64,000 nt of DNA, taken from positions 1 through 64,000 of the forward strand of contig JAQRMW010000119.1 in NCBI GenBank assembly GCA_028599075.1. The letters run 5' to 3'. The DNA comes from Urechidicola sp. GTDB lineage: Bacteria > Bacteroidota > Bacteroidia > Flavobacteriales > Flavobacteriaceae. Shown here piece after piece: positions 10,306 through 19,411 of this stretch (its first letter is position 1; each line of letters opens with the position of its first letter). Position numbers and translations under genes: made by a program. Under the pieces are notes generated by a model. The model was not told the DNA's origin. It saw nothing but the letters and a program-made list of their open reading frames with translations, and ran no database searches.

Positions 10306-10504
10306 AGAATAAGCAATATACTAAATATGTCGTAGTAAGATAATTAAATTACTAAGAATTAATTTATAATATTTTAATTTATTTCTAGCTACTTAATTGG
10401 AGGGGTTAATTTTTTGCAAGACTGTAATGCAAAGCAGTATTAGTAATCAAAAGGGGTGTACATGGGCATTAGTAATAGTCATACGAATCTATACTCTAAA
10501 GAGT

Positions 10505-13500
10505 TTATCTTCTTACTAAACTAAAATGTCCTTTACGGTTTCGGATGTTACCATCTCGGTCAATAAGTTCTGCTGTAAACCAATAATCATCAGAAGGTAA
10601 TGTTTTTCCATTATAGTAACCATCCCAACCTATACCGGTTGCATCAACATCAGCAATTAATTTGCCAAAACGGTCGAAAACATAAATGGTAGAATTTACA
10701 AAAAAACCATCACTAACACCTTTAACTTGCCATGTGTCATTTTCTCCATCATTGTTTGGAGTGAAAAATTTAGGGAATCCGACTACTGCAACTTCTAATG
10801 TTGCCACACCACAATTGTTTTTGTCTTGTACATAAATGGTGTGTATTCCGGGAGCAACATATTCAAAATAGGGATCGTCTTGGTAAAAGCCAATTCCGCC
10901 ATTGCCGTCACCTAAAGCAAATTCATAATCGCCAATTCCTAGATTATTTCCGGTATTGTTAATTGCGATGGTATTGTTGTCAGAGTCGTCTGTAATTGTA
11001 ACATCGTCATAATCTATATTGGCAATGATAGATTCACTTACCGTAGTTGTTCTTGGTTCTGATTGACAAACAGTACCATCAGGATAGGTATAACTTGCCA
11101 CTACGGTATAGACTCCACCAACTGAAACATCTGCAGTAGGATTGTTGCTAATAATAACATTGTTTTCATCTGTCCAAACATACGAATAAGTGTTTTGTGC
11201 ATTGTAAGTTTCTAAAGTAATCGGTGGTAGGTTTAGGCAGACAATCCGCTCATCATCTACATCAAACTGAGGGAGTGGATTTACATATAAAGTTATATGA
11301 TGTCCGTTACCTAAACAATCATTTCCTAATTGACTATCAGCTCTTACCCAAATTTCTTGCATTCCAGGTGAACTGGTATTTTGATAATTGCTAGGGTCAA
11401 CTATTTCATTAATCTCACTTGTAGCATCTGCCTCATTTTGATAATAGTGAACGGTTACAGTAATAGGAAATATAGTTTCTATTTGAGCAGTAACAGAACT
11501 AAAGTCAAAAGTGGCAATACCATCTGTTGTATCTACACCATCATCACAGGCATAAAATTCTTCTAAGAAATTTGTTGGTATTGCAGATGGCTTTACTACC
11601 AATTCTATTTGAGTTGTTCTAAAACAACCATTGTCATTTTCTATCCGCACCCAAACAGTATTATCAACATTGGCAATTTGATTGGTATAGATTATAGGAT
11701 CTGGTATAGGAGAGTTTCCAGTATTGGCATCTGCTAATGATTCGTAATAGGTAAACACTTCGGTGTTAATGTTAGTAACAATTTCTGTATTGATTTCTGT
11801 AAGGTTAAATGTATTAAACCCATCAAAATCATCATCACACTGTTCTAGTACAAAAGGAGGTGTGTTAAGAACAGGCAATTCAAAAACTTCAATTTCAAAT
11901 TCAGTGTCAGCATAACAAGAGCTTTCTAAATTATTAGTCATGCGTACATAAATGATTTGACCACCAGAAAAACCAGAATTATCATAGTTATTAGGAGTGC
12001 CAATCAAACTTGTATAACCAGCATCAGTAAAATAGGTCAAGGTAAAATCTGAGTTAGCTTGTCCATTTAAAATATCAGTTTCGTTTTGAGTTAAATCAAA
12101 CAAAATGAATCCATCGGTATCTGTCCCAACCGATGTGTTGTCACAATTTTCTATTGATGATATACTCGCCGCATCTAACGGGAAAGCTGAGTTATATACT
12201 TCAATATCAAAAGAAGATGTGTCGTAACAAGATGTAGGGTTTAAATCATTTTCTACTCTTGCATAAATAGTGGTTGTACCACTTTCAAAAGGACTAGATA
12301 TTGGATTGGCATTTGTATCAGCATCTGCTTGAGTTGGATGATAAGTAATTGTCATTCCTGCTGAAGTATTGATAAATGCATCTTGGTCGGTCAAGGTAAA
12401 TGGCATTGTACCATTATTGTCATCGTCACATAAAATCATTGTTGGAGCTATATTAGCTACAGGTTGTTCGTAAATAATTAAATCAAATGAGGTGGTTGCA
12501 AAACATGCAGCATTTAAATTATTTGTCATTTGTACATAAATGGTCTGTCCTCCTGCAAAACCAGTATTGTCAAATGTATTAGGAGTGACAATTTGATTGA
12601 GATAACCCGCATCCGTAAAATAGGTTAGTGTAAAGTCTGTTGTAGCTTGTCCGTTTAAGATTTCTAATTCTTTTACTGATAAATCGGTAATAAGCAATCC
12701 GTCATTTAAAGTTCCAATACTCGTATCATCACACAACTCGAGTGTTGTCATTGTTGCCGAATCTGTTGGAAATGCAGATTCATATAACTCAATATCAAAA
12801 GAAGTGGTATCGTAACAATTTGGATTTCCTGTAGGGTGAATACGAGCATAAATAGTTGCACTACCACTTTCATAAGGGATAGTTAGTGGGTTACTATTTG
12901 CATCAGCATCTGCTTGAGAGCTAAAATAAAGAACTTCCATATTTCGTTGAGCTCCAATTAATAATGCATCATTTATGGATAGGTCAAAAGGAAAGGTGCC
13001 ATTGTTATCATCATCACATTCGATAAGAGTCTGAGTTGCAAGAGCAATACTATAATCGTAAACTGCAATGGTAAACTCACCTTCTAAAGTATTCGAATTG
13101 CCACAAGTATCCGTATGCTCCGCAACCAATTTATATATTCCATTATCTGCTGGGGTAACATTTGTAAAACTTAAGTTTGGCAAAGTTGAAAAAGGAATAG
13201 GATTGCTATCTAAATACCATTTATATGAAATAGAACCTGCTGGAGAATCTGGTGCTATATCAATATTATCGCCAGTACACATGTTAAAAGTTTGATCATT
13301 TACAACAGATGTGTTACCCATACCATCATCAGCAAGTAAAGGTATTGATGAAAAGATGGATGCAATAAATGGGGGCAAGCCTTGAGAAGAATTAAATCCA
13401 CTTAAGCTAATGGCATTATGTTGGTAATTAGCAGCAGTTCCATCTTCATTTGGGTTTTCTATCACTCCTAAAAAAGGCAAGCCAACATTGTATGACTGAG

Positions 13501-14527
13501 AAACAGCACGGTATATTTTATGATCTGGACCTAACTGTAATGCTCCTCTGTACATATTTTGAGCATCAACAATTTGTCTCGAATTTATAATATCAGCTGC
13601 TGTAGGTAAGCTTACATCAAATTGGATAAGAGAAGAATAATGAGCACCAACAGAGTCGTCACCAAATGGCCCACCATTAGAGGCATGTACATATACTTTT
13701 TTACTGTTGGGCGAAAACTCTACACCATATGGTTGGTTAGGTTGTAAAAAACTACTTATACCACTTATAACTGGCATTTGTAAATTCAATTCATTAGTTA
13801 CTGCACCTGTTGCATCGTCAAAATCGTACACTAAAAAACCACCAATTTGCATGTGAGCTACACCAACTTTAGTGCCATCTGGAGATATTTTTAAGTAACC
13901 TCTTGGGTCACTAGAAAAATAAGGAACAAGAGATCTTTGTGGGTTATTAACATCAACACCTTGATCGGTAATTTCATAAGCAAAGAACTCATTTTGAGTT
14001 AATGATAGTACCCAGAAAGTTTCACAATCAGCTCCTTTTACAGCAGCAACTTTTTCAGTCCAACTTGCAGGACTTCGTTCTTTTGTTAAATCAACTGGTC
14101 CTGAGATGATATCACCTAATCCACCATTGGCAGACATGTCTAATTCATAATAATTAAAGCCAGCATTTCCATTAGATTGGGCACCCACCGTAAATATATA
14201 ATAGATAGTGGTACTTCCTGGTTTAGGAATAATCATAGCTGATTGCGAGCTAGAAGAATCACCAGCCAACCCAACACCATTGGGCATAGGGGTGTGATTT
14301 CTATTCCAAACAGTTGACCCATCAGAATAAAAAAGTAAATTTCCTAAGGGATCAGAAAACGAAGAACACCCTTCAAAAGTATCTATTTGCCCACCAGTTA
14401 AAGCAGTTGGAGGGATGTTGTTAAAATCTAAACCTGCATTGTGACCAAAGTACCAAACATTGGCTTCGCCTTGTGCAAAGGTTGAAAATGTAACAGAGAA
14501 TATAAAGAAATATAATAGGTTTTTCAT
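10505..14527 (-). CDS. Large T9SS type B sorting domain protein with internal repeats (1340 aa)
   Basis: A signal peptide lies at 1-19 (MKNLLYFFIFSVTFSTFAQ). The N-terminus shares the WYFGHNAGLDFNN / GNLLFYSDGSTVWNRNH module of the two paralogues. From about residue 490 to 1110 there are roughly six ~105-aa repeats, each starting with a motif like ECDDDNNGTFPFDL or ENCDNTSVGTDTDGF and ending with a TIYARI/TIYVQM strand. The C-terminus is the type B sorting domain (FFTPNNDGENDTWQV, IYVFDRFGKLI, WDGYYNG, DYWFTAEL, FSLVRR). The repeats probably form a fibre of beta-sandwich domains on the cell surface. It is the first gene of the cluster, and the larger repeat number explains its size. Confidence 0.9.
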   Translation of the reverse strand: MKNLLYFFIFSVTFSTFAQGEANVWYFGHNAGLDFNNIPPTALTGGQIDTFEGCSSFSDPLGNLLFYSDGSTVWNRNHTPMPNGVGLAGDSSSSQSAMIIPKPGSTTIYYIFTVGAQSNGNAGFNYYELDMSANGGLGDIISGPVDLTKERSPASWTEKVAAVKGADCETFWVLSLTQNEFFAYEITDQGVDVNNPQRSLVPYFSSDPRGYLKISPDGTKVGVAHMQIGGFLVYDFDDATGAVTNELNLQMPVISGISSFLQPNQPYGVEFSPNSKKVYVHASNGGPFGDDSVGAHYSSLIQFDVSLPTAADIINSRQIVDAQNMYRGALQLGPDHKIYRAVSQSYNVGLPFLGVIENPNEDGTAANYQHNAISLSGFNSSQGLPPFIASIFSSIPLLADDGMGNTSVVNDQTFNMCTGDNIDIAPDSPAGSISYKWYLDSNPIPFSTLPNLSFTNVTPADNGIYKLVAEHTDTCGNSNTLEGEFTIAVYDYSIALATQTLIECDDDNNGTFPFDLSINDALLIGAQRNMEVLYFSSQADADANSNPLTIPYESGSATIYARIHPTGNPNCYDTTSFDIELYESAFPTDSATMTTLELCDDTSIGTLNDGLLITDLSVKELEILNGQATTDFTLTYFTDAGYLNQIVTPNTFDNTGFAGGQTIYVQMTNNLNAACFATTSFDLIIYEQPVANIAPTMILCDDDNNGTMPFTLTDQDAFINTSAGMTITYHPTQADADTNANPISSPFESGTTTIYARVENDLNPTSCYDTSSFDIEVYNSAFPLDAASISSIENCDNTSVGTDTDGFILFDLTQNETDILNGQANSDFTLTYFTDAGYTSLIGTPNNYDNSGFSGGQIIYVRMTNNLESSCYADTEFEIEVFELPVLNTPPFVLEQCDDDFDGFNTFNLTEINTEIVTNINTEVFTYYESLADANTGNSPIPDPIIYTNQIANVDNTVWVRIENDNGCFRTTQIELVVKPSAIPTNFLEEFYACDDGVDTTDGIATFDFSSVTAQIETIFPITVTVHYYQNEADATSEINEIVDPSNYQNTSSPGMQEIWVRADSQLGNDCLGNGHHITLYVNPLPQFDVDDERIVCLNLPPITLETYNAQNTYSYVWTDENNVIISNNPTADVSVGGVYTVVASYTYPDGTVCQSEPRTTTVSESIIANIDYDDVTITDDSDNNTIAINNTGNNLGIGDYEFALGDGNGGIGFYQDDPYFEYVAPGIHTIYVQDKNNCGVATLEVAVVGFPKFFTPNNDGENDTWQVKGVSDGFFVNSTIYVFDRFGKLIADVDATGIGWDGYYNGKTLPSDDYWFTAELIDRDGNIRNRKGHFSLVRR

Positions 14528-14555
14528 GTGTTCTATATTATTGTCTTTTTAATAG

Positions 14556-14706
14556 TCACATGGAACATCCAATTAATTACTTCCTTATGTATCAAGGTTT
14601 AGTTATGGATGTTTCATTAGCTAAAAAAATAGAAATCAAATATATGAAACATCCTTAATTAAAACATAATACCGCAGCAAAAGTTTAAAAGGATGTTCTA
14701 ATGTGA
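14556..14706. repeat. Nested inverted repeats in intergenic region
   Basis: The 242-bp gap 14528-14769 holds four copies of GGATGTT(T)C in alternating orientation. The outer pair is 14556-14570 (TCACATGGAACATCC) with 14691-14706 (GGATGTTCTAATGTGA), which has one extra base. The inner pair is 14607-14617 (GGATGTTTCAT) with 14644-14654 (ATGAAACATCC), which is perfect. Such a layout can fold as a branched hairpin in RNA, or may be the scar of a small non-autonomous element. It lies downstream of the ABC permease gene and upstream of the T9SS operon. Confidence 0.6.
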
Positions 14707-14769
14707 CCTTTGAAAAATAATAAAAGATACACATAAAAACCCTATTGCATTTAGCAGAATTTTAACAGT

Positions 14770-15615
14770 TTATAAATCTCTACGTTTTAATAATCTATAA
14801 GAAAGGTAAATGAATACGAATGTCCAAACAGATACGATTAAGATATCAGTAAGATGAACTGAATAATCTTTACTTAAATCTTCACCAATTTGATTGGCAA
14901 CAGACTTAACTGCCGAGAGTCTTGTACCTGGTTCTTTGATCAAATTACTCATGGATTCTAAAGGGAAGAATTGCATGATTGAATCAGTCATATCGTTATC
15001 TGAATTACTATCTCTATATTTCCAAAGTAATGATAAATAAACTATTTTTTCGACAATATATACAACTATAATTCCTCCTACTGCAAAGGCAGATCGTTTT
15101 ACTAAAATACCCATAAACAAACCGAAAGAGAAAAACCCAACGAGTTTAACAAAAAAGGCTAGCAAATATTCTAAGTCAGAAAACACAATTGAGGGTTCAT
15201 TAAAATCAGAATAGATATAACCTAAAGTTAATGAAACAATAAAAACAAATAGCGTAGAGATTAGAGCAAATACGATTACAGTATAAAACTTTGAAAGCAC
15301 AAATTCTTTCTTGCTGAATCCATCAATTAAGTTTTGTTTTAAAGTTTTGTTACTATATTCATTTGACATCATCGATACAATAACCATCAATAAAAAGAAT
15401 TTGATAGTTGCAGAGACATAAGTGTTTAAATGCCAAATGTATGGGAAGTTAAAAATACCCATTTCTGCCAAATGGAAATCTACACCTGCAAAATCAAAGT
15501 GTATCATTGCAATTAGAGCTGTTGAGGTCAATAACAAAAAGTAGATGATGATTAAGGCCTTACTTGCCGTATTGTGTTTTAGTTTATGGAATTCTATATT
15601 TAGTAATCTAAACAT
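14770..15615 (-). CDS. ABC-2 type transporter permease
   Basis: A 281-aa membrane protein with about six hydrophobic segments (near 17-38, 58-82, 105-130, 147-172, 178-195, 250-270). The N-terminus (MFRLLNIEFHKLKHN) and the SNEYSNKTLKQNLIDGFSKKEFVLSK loop are typical of ABC-2 permeases of the bacitracin/lantibiotic-efflux type in Bacteroidota. It forms an exporter with the ATPase coded 2 nt upstream (15618-16520). The substrate is unknown. It ends in basic residues (LLKRRDL) on the cytoplasmic side. Confidence 0.85.
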   Translation of the reverse strand: MFRLLNIEFHKLKHNTASKALIIIYFLLLTSTALIAMIHFDFAGVDFHLAEMGIFNFPYIWHLNTYVSATIKFFLLMVIVSMMSNEYSNKTLKQNLIDGFSKKEFVLSKFYTVIVFALISTLFVFIVSLTLGYIYSDFNEPSIVFSDLEYLLAFFVKLVGFFSFGLFMGILVKRSAFAVGGIIVVYIVEKIVYLSLLWKYRDSNSDNDMTDSIMQFFPLESMSNLIKEPGTRLSAVKSVANQIGEDLSKDYSVHLTDILIVSVWTFVFIYLSYRLLKRRDL

Positions 15616-15617
15616 GA

Positions 15618-16520
15618 TTATTTGTCGTTAGTTAGTGTTAAAAATTGTTGTTCTAGACTTGGTTTGCGTTTGACCAAATGCGAAACAACGATACCTTTAT
15701 CAAAAAGGAATTGATTCATTTCGCTTGCAGTTACATTTCTGTTTAAAGTTGTAATCAGCATTCCATCAATTTCTGTTTTTACAAAATCAATTCCATCAAA
15801 TGTTTCTAAAACTTTTAATAAATCATCGTTTTTATTTTCGGTGTTTAAATCTATAAATCCGTGCGATGACGTTATCTCATCAGTTCTACCTTCATACAAT
15901 TTTACACCTTCTCTAATCACCACAACATGCGAACAAACTTTTTCAACTTCGTCTAGTAAATGTGATGCTAATAAGATGGTTGTTCCATTGGCAGCAATCG
16001 TTTTTATGATTTGTCTAATCTCATGAATCCCTTGAGGGTCTAGTCCATTGGTGGGTTCATCTAAAATTAAAACTTCAGGATCGTTTAACAAAGCAGAGGC
16101 AATTGCCAATCGTTGTTTCATCCCTAAAGAATAAGTTTTGAATTTATGATCTTTGCGCTTGTATAGGTTTACAACTTTTAATTTTTCACCTATATTAGCT
16201 TCAGTAACTCCTTTAATTTTGCAAACCAATTTTAAATTTTGGCTAGCTGTCATGTACGGGTAAAAGTTTGGGCGTTCAATAATAGCACCTACTTTTTTTA
16301 AAGCTTCGTGCGTAGATAATTCTCCGTCGAACCAACTGAATTCACCCGAAGTTTTATTAACTACATTCAGGATGATTCCGAGCGTAGTAGATTTTCCGCT
16401 ACCGTTGGGTCCAAGAATTCCGTAAACATTTCCTTTTTTTATTTCGAACGATAAATTATTGACGGCATGTACTTTGCCGAATTTTTTATCGAGATTTTTA
16501 AGTGATAAGATAGTTTCCAA
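15618..16520 (-). CDS. ABC transporter ATP-binding protein
   Basis: A 300-aa ATPase with all motifs present: Walker A GPNGSGKST (~residues 38-46), signature YSLGMKQRLAIASALL (~129-144), Walker B VLILDEPTNGLDPQG (~150-164) and switch His in LLASHLLDE. The extra C-terminal ~80 residues are usual for ABC-2 exporter ATPases. It energises the permease coded directly downstream (14770-15615). The 171-bp gap upstream (16521-16691) separates it from the disrupted DUF3307 gene, so it probably has its own promoter. Confidence 0.93.
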   Translation of the reverse strand: METILSLKNLDKKFGKVHAVNNLSFEIKKGNVYGILGPNGSGKSTTLGIILNVVNKTSGEFSWFDGELSTHEALKKVGAIIERPNFYPYMTASQNLKLVCKIKGVTEANIGEKLKVVNLYKRKDHKFKTYSLGMKQRLAIASALLNDPEVLILDEPTNGLDPQGIHEIRQIIKTIAANGTTILLASHLLDEVEKVCSHVVVIREGVKLYEGRTDEITSSHGFIDLNTENKNDDLLKVLETFDGIDFVKTEIDGMLITTLNRNVTASEMNQFLFDKGIVVSHLVKRKPSLEQQFLTLTNDK

Positions 16521-16691
16521 TTATAAAGTTGAATTTGGTTGTTAACAAGTTAAACGACTAAGATACAATTTTGTTACAAGAAAATAATGAGATAAAGAAG
16601 AAAGATAAAAGATGTAAGACAAATACTAACTTTGTTATTCTCGTTCGTACTTAAATTGGATTTTAGTTTTTAAATGATAAAAATTTATTTT

Positions 16692-16909
16692 TTAGAATGA
16701 TATAGGTAATCCAATTAAATACTTATACCCGACAGCAGTTACTATTGCTATTCCAAAACTTAAAAGTGTTCCAATTAATATATATTCTGTTAGATTTCGG
16801 TCTTTGGCATTCGATAAATCACCAAATCTAAATACAGATTTTGCGGCTAACAGAAAACCTATTCCTTCCCAATAATCTAAAATTATAAAAGAAAAAATAA
16901 ACAGTCGTT
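16692..16909 (-). pseudogene. DUF3307 gene, C-terminal fragment (split by prophage)
   Basis: From the CGTT duplication (16906-16909) to the stop, this codes the C-terminal ~71 residues of a DUF3307 membrane protein (RLFIFSFIILDYWEG, IGFLLAAKSVFRFGDL, LTEYILIGTLLSFGIA). The N-terminal part is at 54541-55040. Joining both with one copy of the 4-bp duplication gives 714 nt without a stop, coding 237 aa. Some phage-derived codons precede this fragment in frame (from 16958), but a functional product is unlikely. Confidence 0.9.
16906..16909. repeat. 4-bp target-site duplication, left copy (CGTT)
   Basis: CGTT is present directly outside both prophage ends (also at 54541-54544). It is shared with the interrupted DUF3307 codon context. 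Phage Mu itself makes 5 bp. Here a fifth base would mismatch on either side, so 4 bp, or 5 bp with one later mutation. Confidence 0.8.
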
Positions 16910-16935
16910 TATAATCGGCGAAACCAAAAGTACAC
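16910..16935 (+). repeat. Terminal inverted repeat, methylase-side end
   Basis: Reading inward it begins TATAATCGGCG and continues AAACCAAAAGTACAC. It matches the opposite end (54515-54540) at TATA, two central G, and the inner block AAAAGTACAC, 18 of 26 positions. The ACCAAAA core also appears in the two internal repeats near the other end, which points to transposase binding sites. Confidence 0.8.
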
Positions 16936-16939
16936 TTTT

Positions 16940-17404
16940 TTAGACTAATGCGGGACAACTATATGTTTCTTTTTTAATGCCATTTAAACACTGTTTAATC
17001 ATCTCTTTAGTGATGTGTGCAATCATAAGTGGCGGCACACTCATCCCACATACATATCTCACATTATAATCAAGAAAATCATAATCAATAGGAAAGCTAC
17101 TCATGCGCCGATATTCAAGGTCATTAACTGCACGCTTCTCTTCATAGTACACCCATATCCCACCACTTGTTAATGCTCCTGGCACTATGTTATCATATAA
17201 TATTTGAGTACTAAAGAATGCATTAAATGTGTTCTTATTGCGATATTTTGCATCTGCAAATTTTAGGTTCTGATCACCGCGCTCTACATAAGGCAATCGA
17301 GTTTCTATCGATGGCCATAACTTCTGATGTGTAGTTGAGCCCTTATCTGCTATCGAACCAAAATATATAGGTGCGGCATCAAAATCTAATACTAGTTTTG
17401 GCAT
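16940..17404 (-). pseudogene. C-terminal fragment of a C5-cytosine DNA methyltransferase
   Basis: 154 aa that match only the last part of a Dcm-type enzyme: a target-recognition region, then a motif-IX-like RRMSSFPIDYDF and a motif-X-like CGMSVPPLMIAHIT near the C-terminus. The SAM-binding FxGxG and the catalytic PCQ motifs are missing. It starts out of frame within the end of the adenine-methylase fragment (17379-17891), with 26 nt overlap. The join looks like the scar of a deletion between two adjacent phage methyltransferase genes. Probably not functional. Confidence 0.7.
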
Positions 17405-17891
17405 GTTCTATATTCACATTCTGGATCCTAATCGAATACTCTTCAGTAAACGAGTTTCTTTTTCTTGTAATTTTTGACGATGTTGCTCCCTTTTTCCTAT
17501 CATACCCAAACGACCCATCTAGCATAGAGCTGAACGACTGTGCTGCTAAATTCCAAACTGCCCAAGCTCTTTGTATTCTACTAAACAAATGAGGGTTGTT
17601 ATAGATTACTGTAGCATCATTATGTAATGACCGGGAGTGTAGTGATATTCTGATCATCTTCTCCAGGTCCACAAATTCATTTTGTACTATCTCATAAAAA
17701 TTAATGAGTTCTCTATTGGTATCATTAATCACTTCTACATCACTTCTTTGCTTTGCCCAAAAAATTGCACCGCCACCAACAAAAGGCTCTGCATACAAAG
17801 TATGTTTAGGAAACAAGGGCAAAATAGTGGTAATTAAATTTTGTTTACCTCCGTAATAACTAATAGGTGTTTTTAAATTTTCTGTACTCAA
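17379..17891 (-). pseudogene. N-terminal fragment of a D12-class N6-adenine DNA methyltransferase
   Basis: 170 aa with the Dam-family N-terminal motifs: ISYYGGKQNLITTI (~10-23) and the SAM-binding EPFVGGGAIFWAK (~35-47) followed by the acidic INDTNRELINFY. The family then needs a catalytic DPPY motif ~100 residues later. Here the sequence leaves the family at VNIEHA and stops after a few residues, where the cytosine-methylase fragment begins. Catalysis is therefore unlikely. In intact phages such enzymes protect DNA from restriction. Confidence 0.75.
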
Positions 17892-17910
17892 TTTTTATTA
17901 TTTTTGTGGC

Positions 17911-18014
17911 GTTCGCCAAAACACAAACACCGATTAACTCAAAAGACTCTTGTCCTCTGTAGTGCTTAATCGGTGCTTTTATTTTTAGTTTTGGCGAACT
18001 GAAGACAGAGGACA
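17911..18014. other. Interlocked inverted repeats (possible pseudoknotted RNA)
   Basis: Three perfect inverted pairs: A 17911-17922 GTTCGCCAAAAC with 17988-17999; B 17928-17937 CACCGATTAA with 17966-17975; C 17951-17960 TGTCCTCTGT with 18005-18014. B is nested in A, but C starts in the B loop and ends outside A, so C crosses both. This is the layout of a pseudoknot. It lies between the tail collar gene and the methylase fragment in the late transcript (minus strand). Function unknown. Confidence 0.65.
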
Positions 18015-18044
18015 TTTTTACACCGCTCCTCTAGCGGTTACGTA

Positions 18045-18908
18045 TCATCCTATAAACATCATATAAGCTGTTGTAAAATAAGGGGGTCTATTCTCATGCG
18101 CCTCACTAGATCCTTTATTAGCAGTAACAATATTTACACTCTGATCTGGCGACATTGATGTTTCGGTAACATCAACAGCTCCTGTGTTGTTACTATTTGA
18201 AAACGTATTGTCATCACCAGACGCACCAACTTTAGAATATACAGTTGCAGGCATTGAATGTTTATGTCCTGGTACCACAACATTACCATCATGATTATGC
18301 TGTGGCATTTGAGCTTCAGTAATAGCAATCTCTTTTGCGCCACCCTGTTTTCCAATAGCATCATAATCTACATCTGCAGGGTCATAACCTACCATAAAGG
18401 CTCCTGTCATATCTGGTGTACCATTTGTACCATCGCACAATTGAAATCCTGAAGGGATATTAGCAATAACCCCAACATAAGGTAGTATTACATTGCTCAA
18501 ATACTTGCTTAAAAAATTGTGGAAAGCAGGTTTTAAATCTGTAAATGGAAACTCTAAAACAGAGTTGGCTAATCCAGCACCACAAATTGCTTTTCTAGTA
18601 ACGTACCCATCCTTTAAGTCTAAGTTTCCATCAACATTTAAGTCCTCATTATATGGTATTTGCTCAATGGTTTCAATTATCGAAACTGTGGCATGTGCAG
18701 CAGACTCATCAAAAGGTAAAACTTCGCCCTGATAAACAATGAAACCTGCACTAATAGTTCCTGCAGTATCTTCTACACCATTTAATATATAGGTTGTACC
18801 TCCAAATGATGTAAGTGCTTTTATTGCTGATTCATGAGCTGAATGCAAAAACTGAATTGATTTCGTAGTTAAAGGAAATCCTCCTGATTGTAATATTATG
18901 TGATCCAT
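18045..18908 (-). CDS. Phage tail collar-domain fibre protein
   Basis: A 287-aa protein. The C-terminal ~130 residues are a tail collar domain: PSGFQLCDGTNGTPDMTGAF, the His-rich MPQHNHDG and PGHKHS, and ENRPPYFTTAYMMFIG at the very end. Such domains cap fibres and bind the host surface. The first ~110 residues are likely the fibre attachment part. The start overlaps the upstream gene (18896-19411) by 13 nt. It is the most distal recognisable structural gene of the late minus-strand operon. Confidence 0.85.
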   Translation of the reverse strand: MDHIILQSGGFPLTTKSIQFLHSAHESAIKALTSFGGTTYILNGVEDTAGTISAGFIVYQGEVLPFDESAAHATVSIIETIEQIPYNEDLNVDGNLDLKDGYVTRKAICGAGLANSVLEFPFTDLKPAFHNFLSKYLSNVILPYVGVIANIPSGFQLCDGTNGTPDMTGAFMVGYDPADVDYDAIGKQGGAKEIAITEAQMPQHNHDGNVVVPGHKHSMPATVYSKVGASGDDNTFSNSNNTGAVDVTETSMSPDQSVNIVTANKGSSEAHENRPPYFTTAYMMFIG

Positions 18909-19411
18909 TCTATTCTGTAGGTTTTAGATGCTAGTTTGTAATAATTTAATAGTGATTTCATTCGGCTTATATACGCATTTAAAGCAACCGTATTCGATGG
19001 CTTTAATTCAATGGGCACACAAACAATAAAATCGGTATCGTTATTAGTTAAATCTTCAGGACTATACAGCCAAACTGGTTTGTTGTCCGCTTCTGGGTAC
19101 AACCAAACTGGTTTATCTTCTAGTGGTGTATAGATATAAACAGGAGCAAGAAACAATCCGTTTTTTATAACAATACGTCTAAGTGTATTGTCGAAGGAGT
19201 CATTTAAAGCGCCTTGTAAATAACATACTTGAGAGGTGTGCCTAACTTTATATTCAATATTAATTCGGAATAATGTAAACGATTGCCATGATTCTTTTAG
19301 TGGTTGTAGCAGTACTTGTAACCACGCTACCATTTTAGTAGTTCTAAGTGCTATTGGTAAAAGCCAAATAGATAAACGCCTCCAATTAATATTGTAAATA
19401 TTAGAGTTCAC
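18896..19411 (-). CDS. Phage baseplate/tail-associated protein (gpI position)
   Basis: 171 aa. The N-terminal ~60 residues are hydrophobic and Trp-rich but not clearly transmembrane. The middle has a short tandem duplication of KPVWLY. The C-terminus ends with YYKLASKTYRIEW. The gene follows the gpJ-like gene with an 11-nt overlap and precedes the fibre gene. This is where Mu/P2-type phages code tail protein I. The assignment is from position only; the family is not recognised. Confidence 0.6.
   Translation of the reverse strand: MNSNIYNINWRRLSIWLLPIALRTTKMVAWLQVLLQPLKESWQSFTLFRINIEYKVRHTSQVCYLQGALNDSFDNTLRRIVIKNGLFLAPVYIYTPLEDKPVWLYPEADNKPVWLYSPEDLTNNDTDFIVCVPIELKPSNTVALNAYISRMKSLLNYYKLASKTYRIEWIT

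Noticed and set aside
17371-17592. 73-aa plus-strand frame over the methylase fragments
   Set aside because: Antisense to the Dam fragment, which shows clear family motifs.
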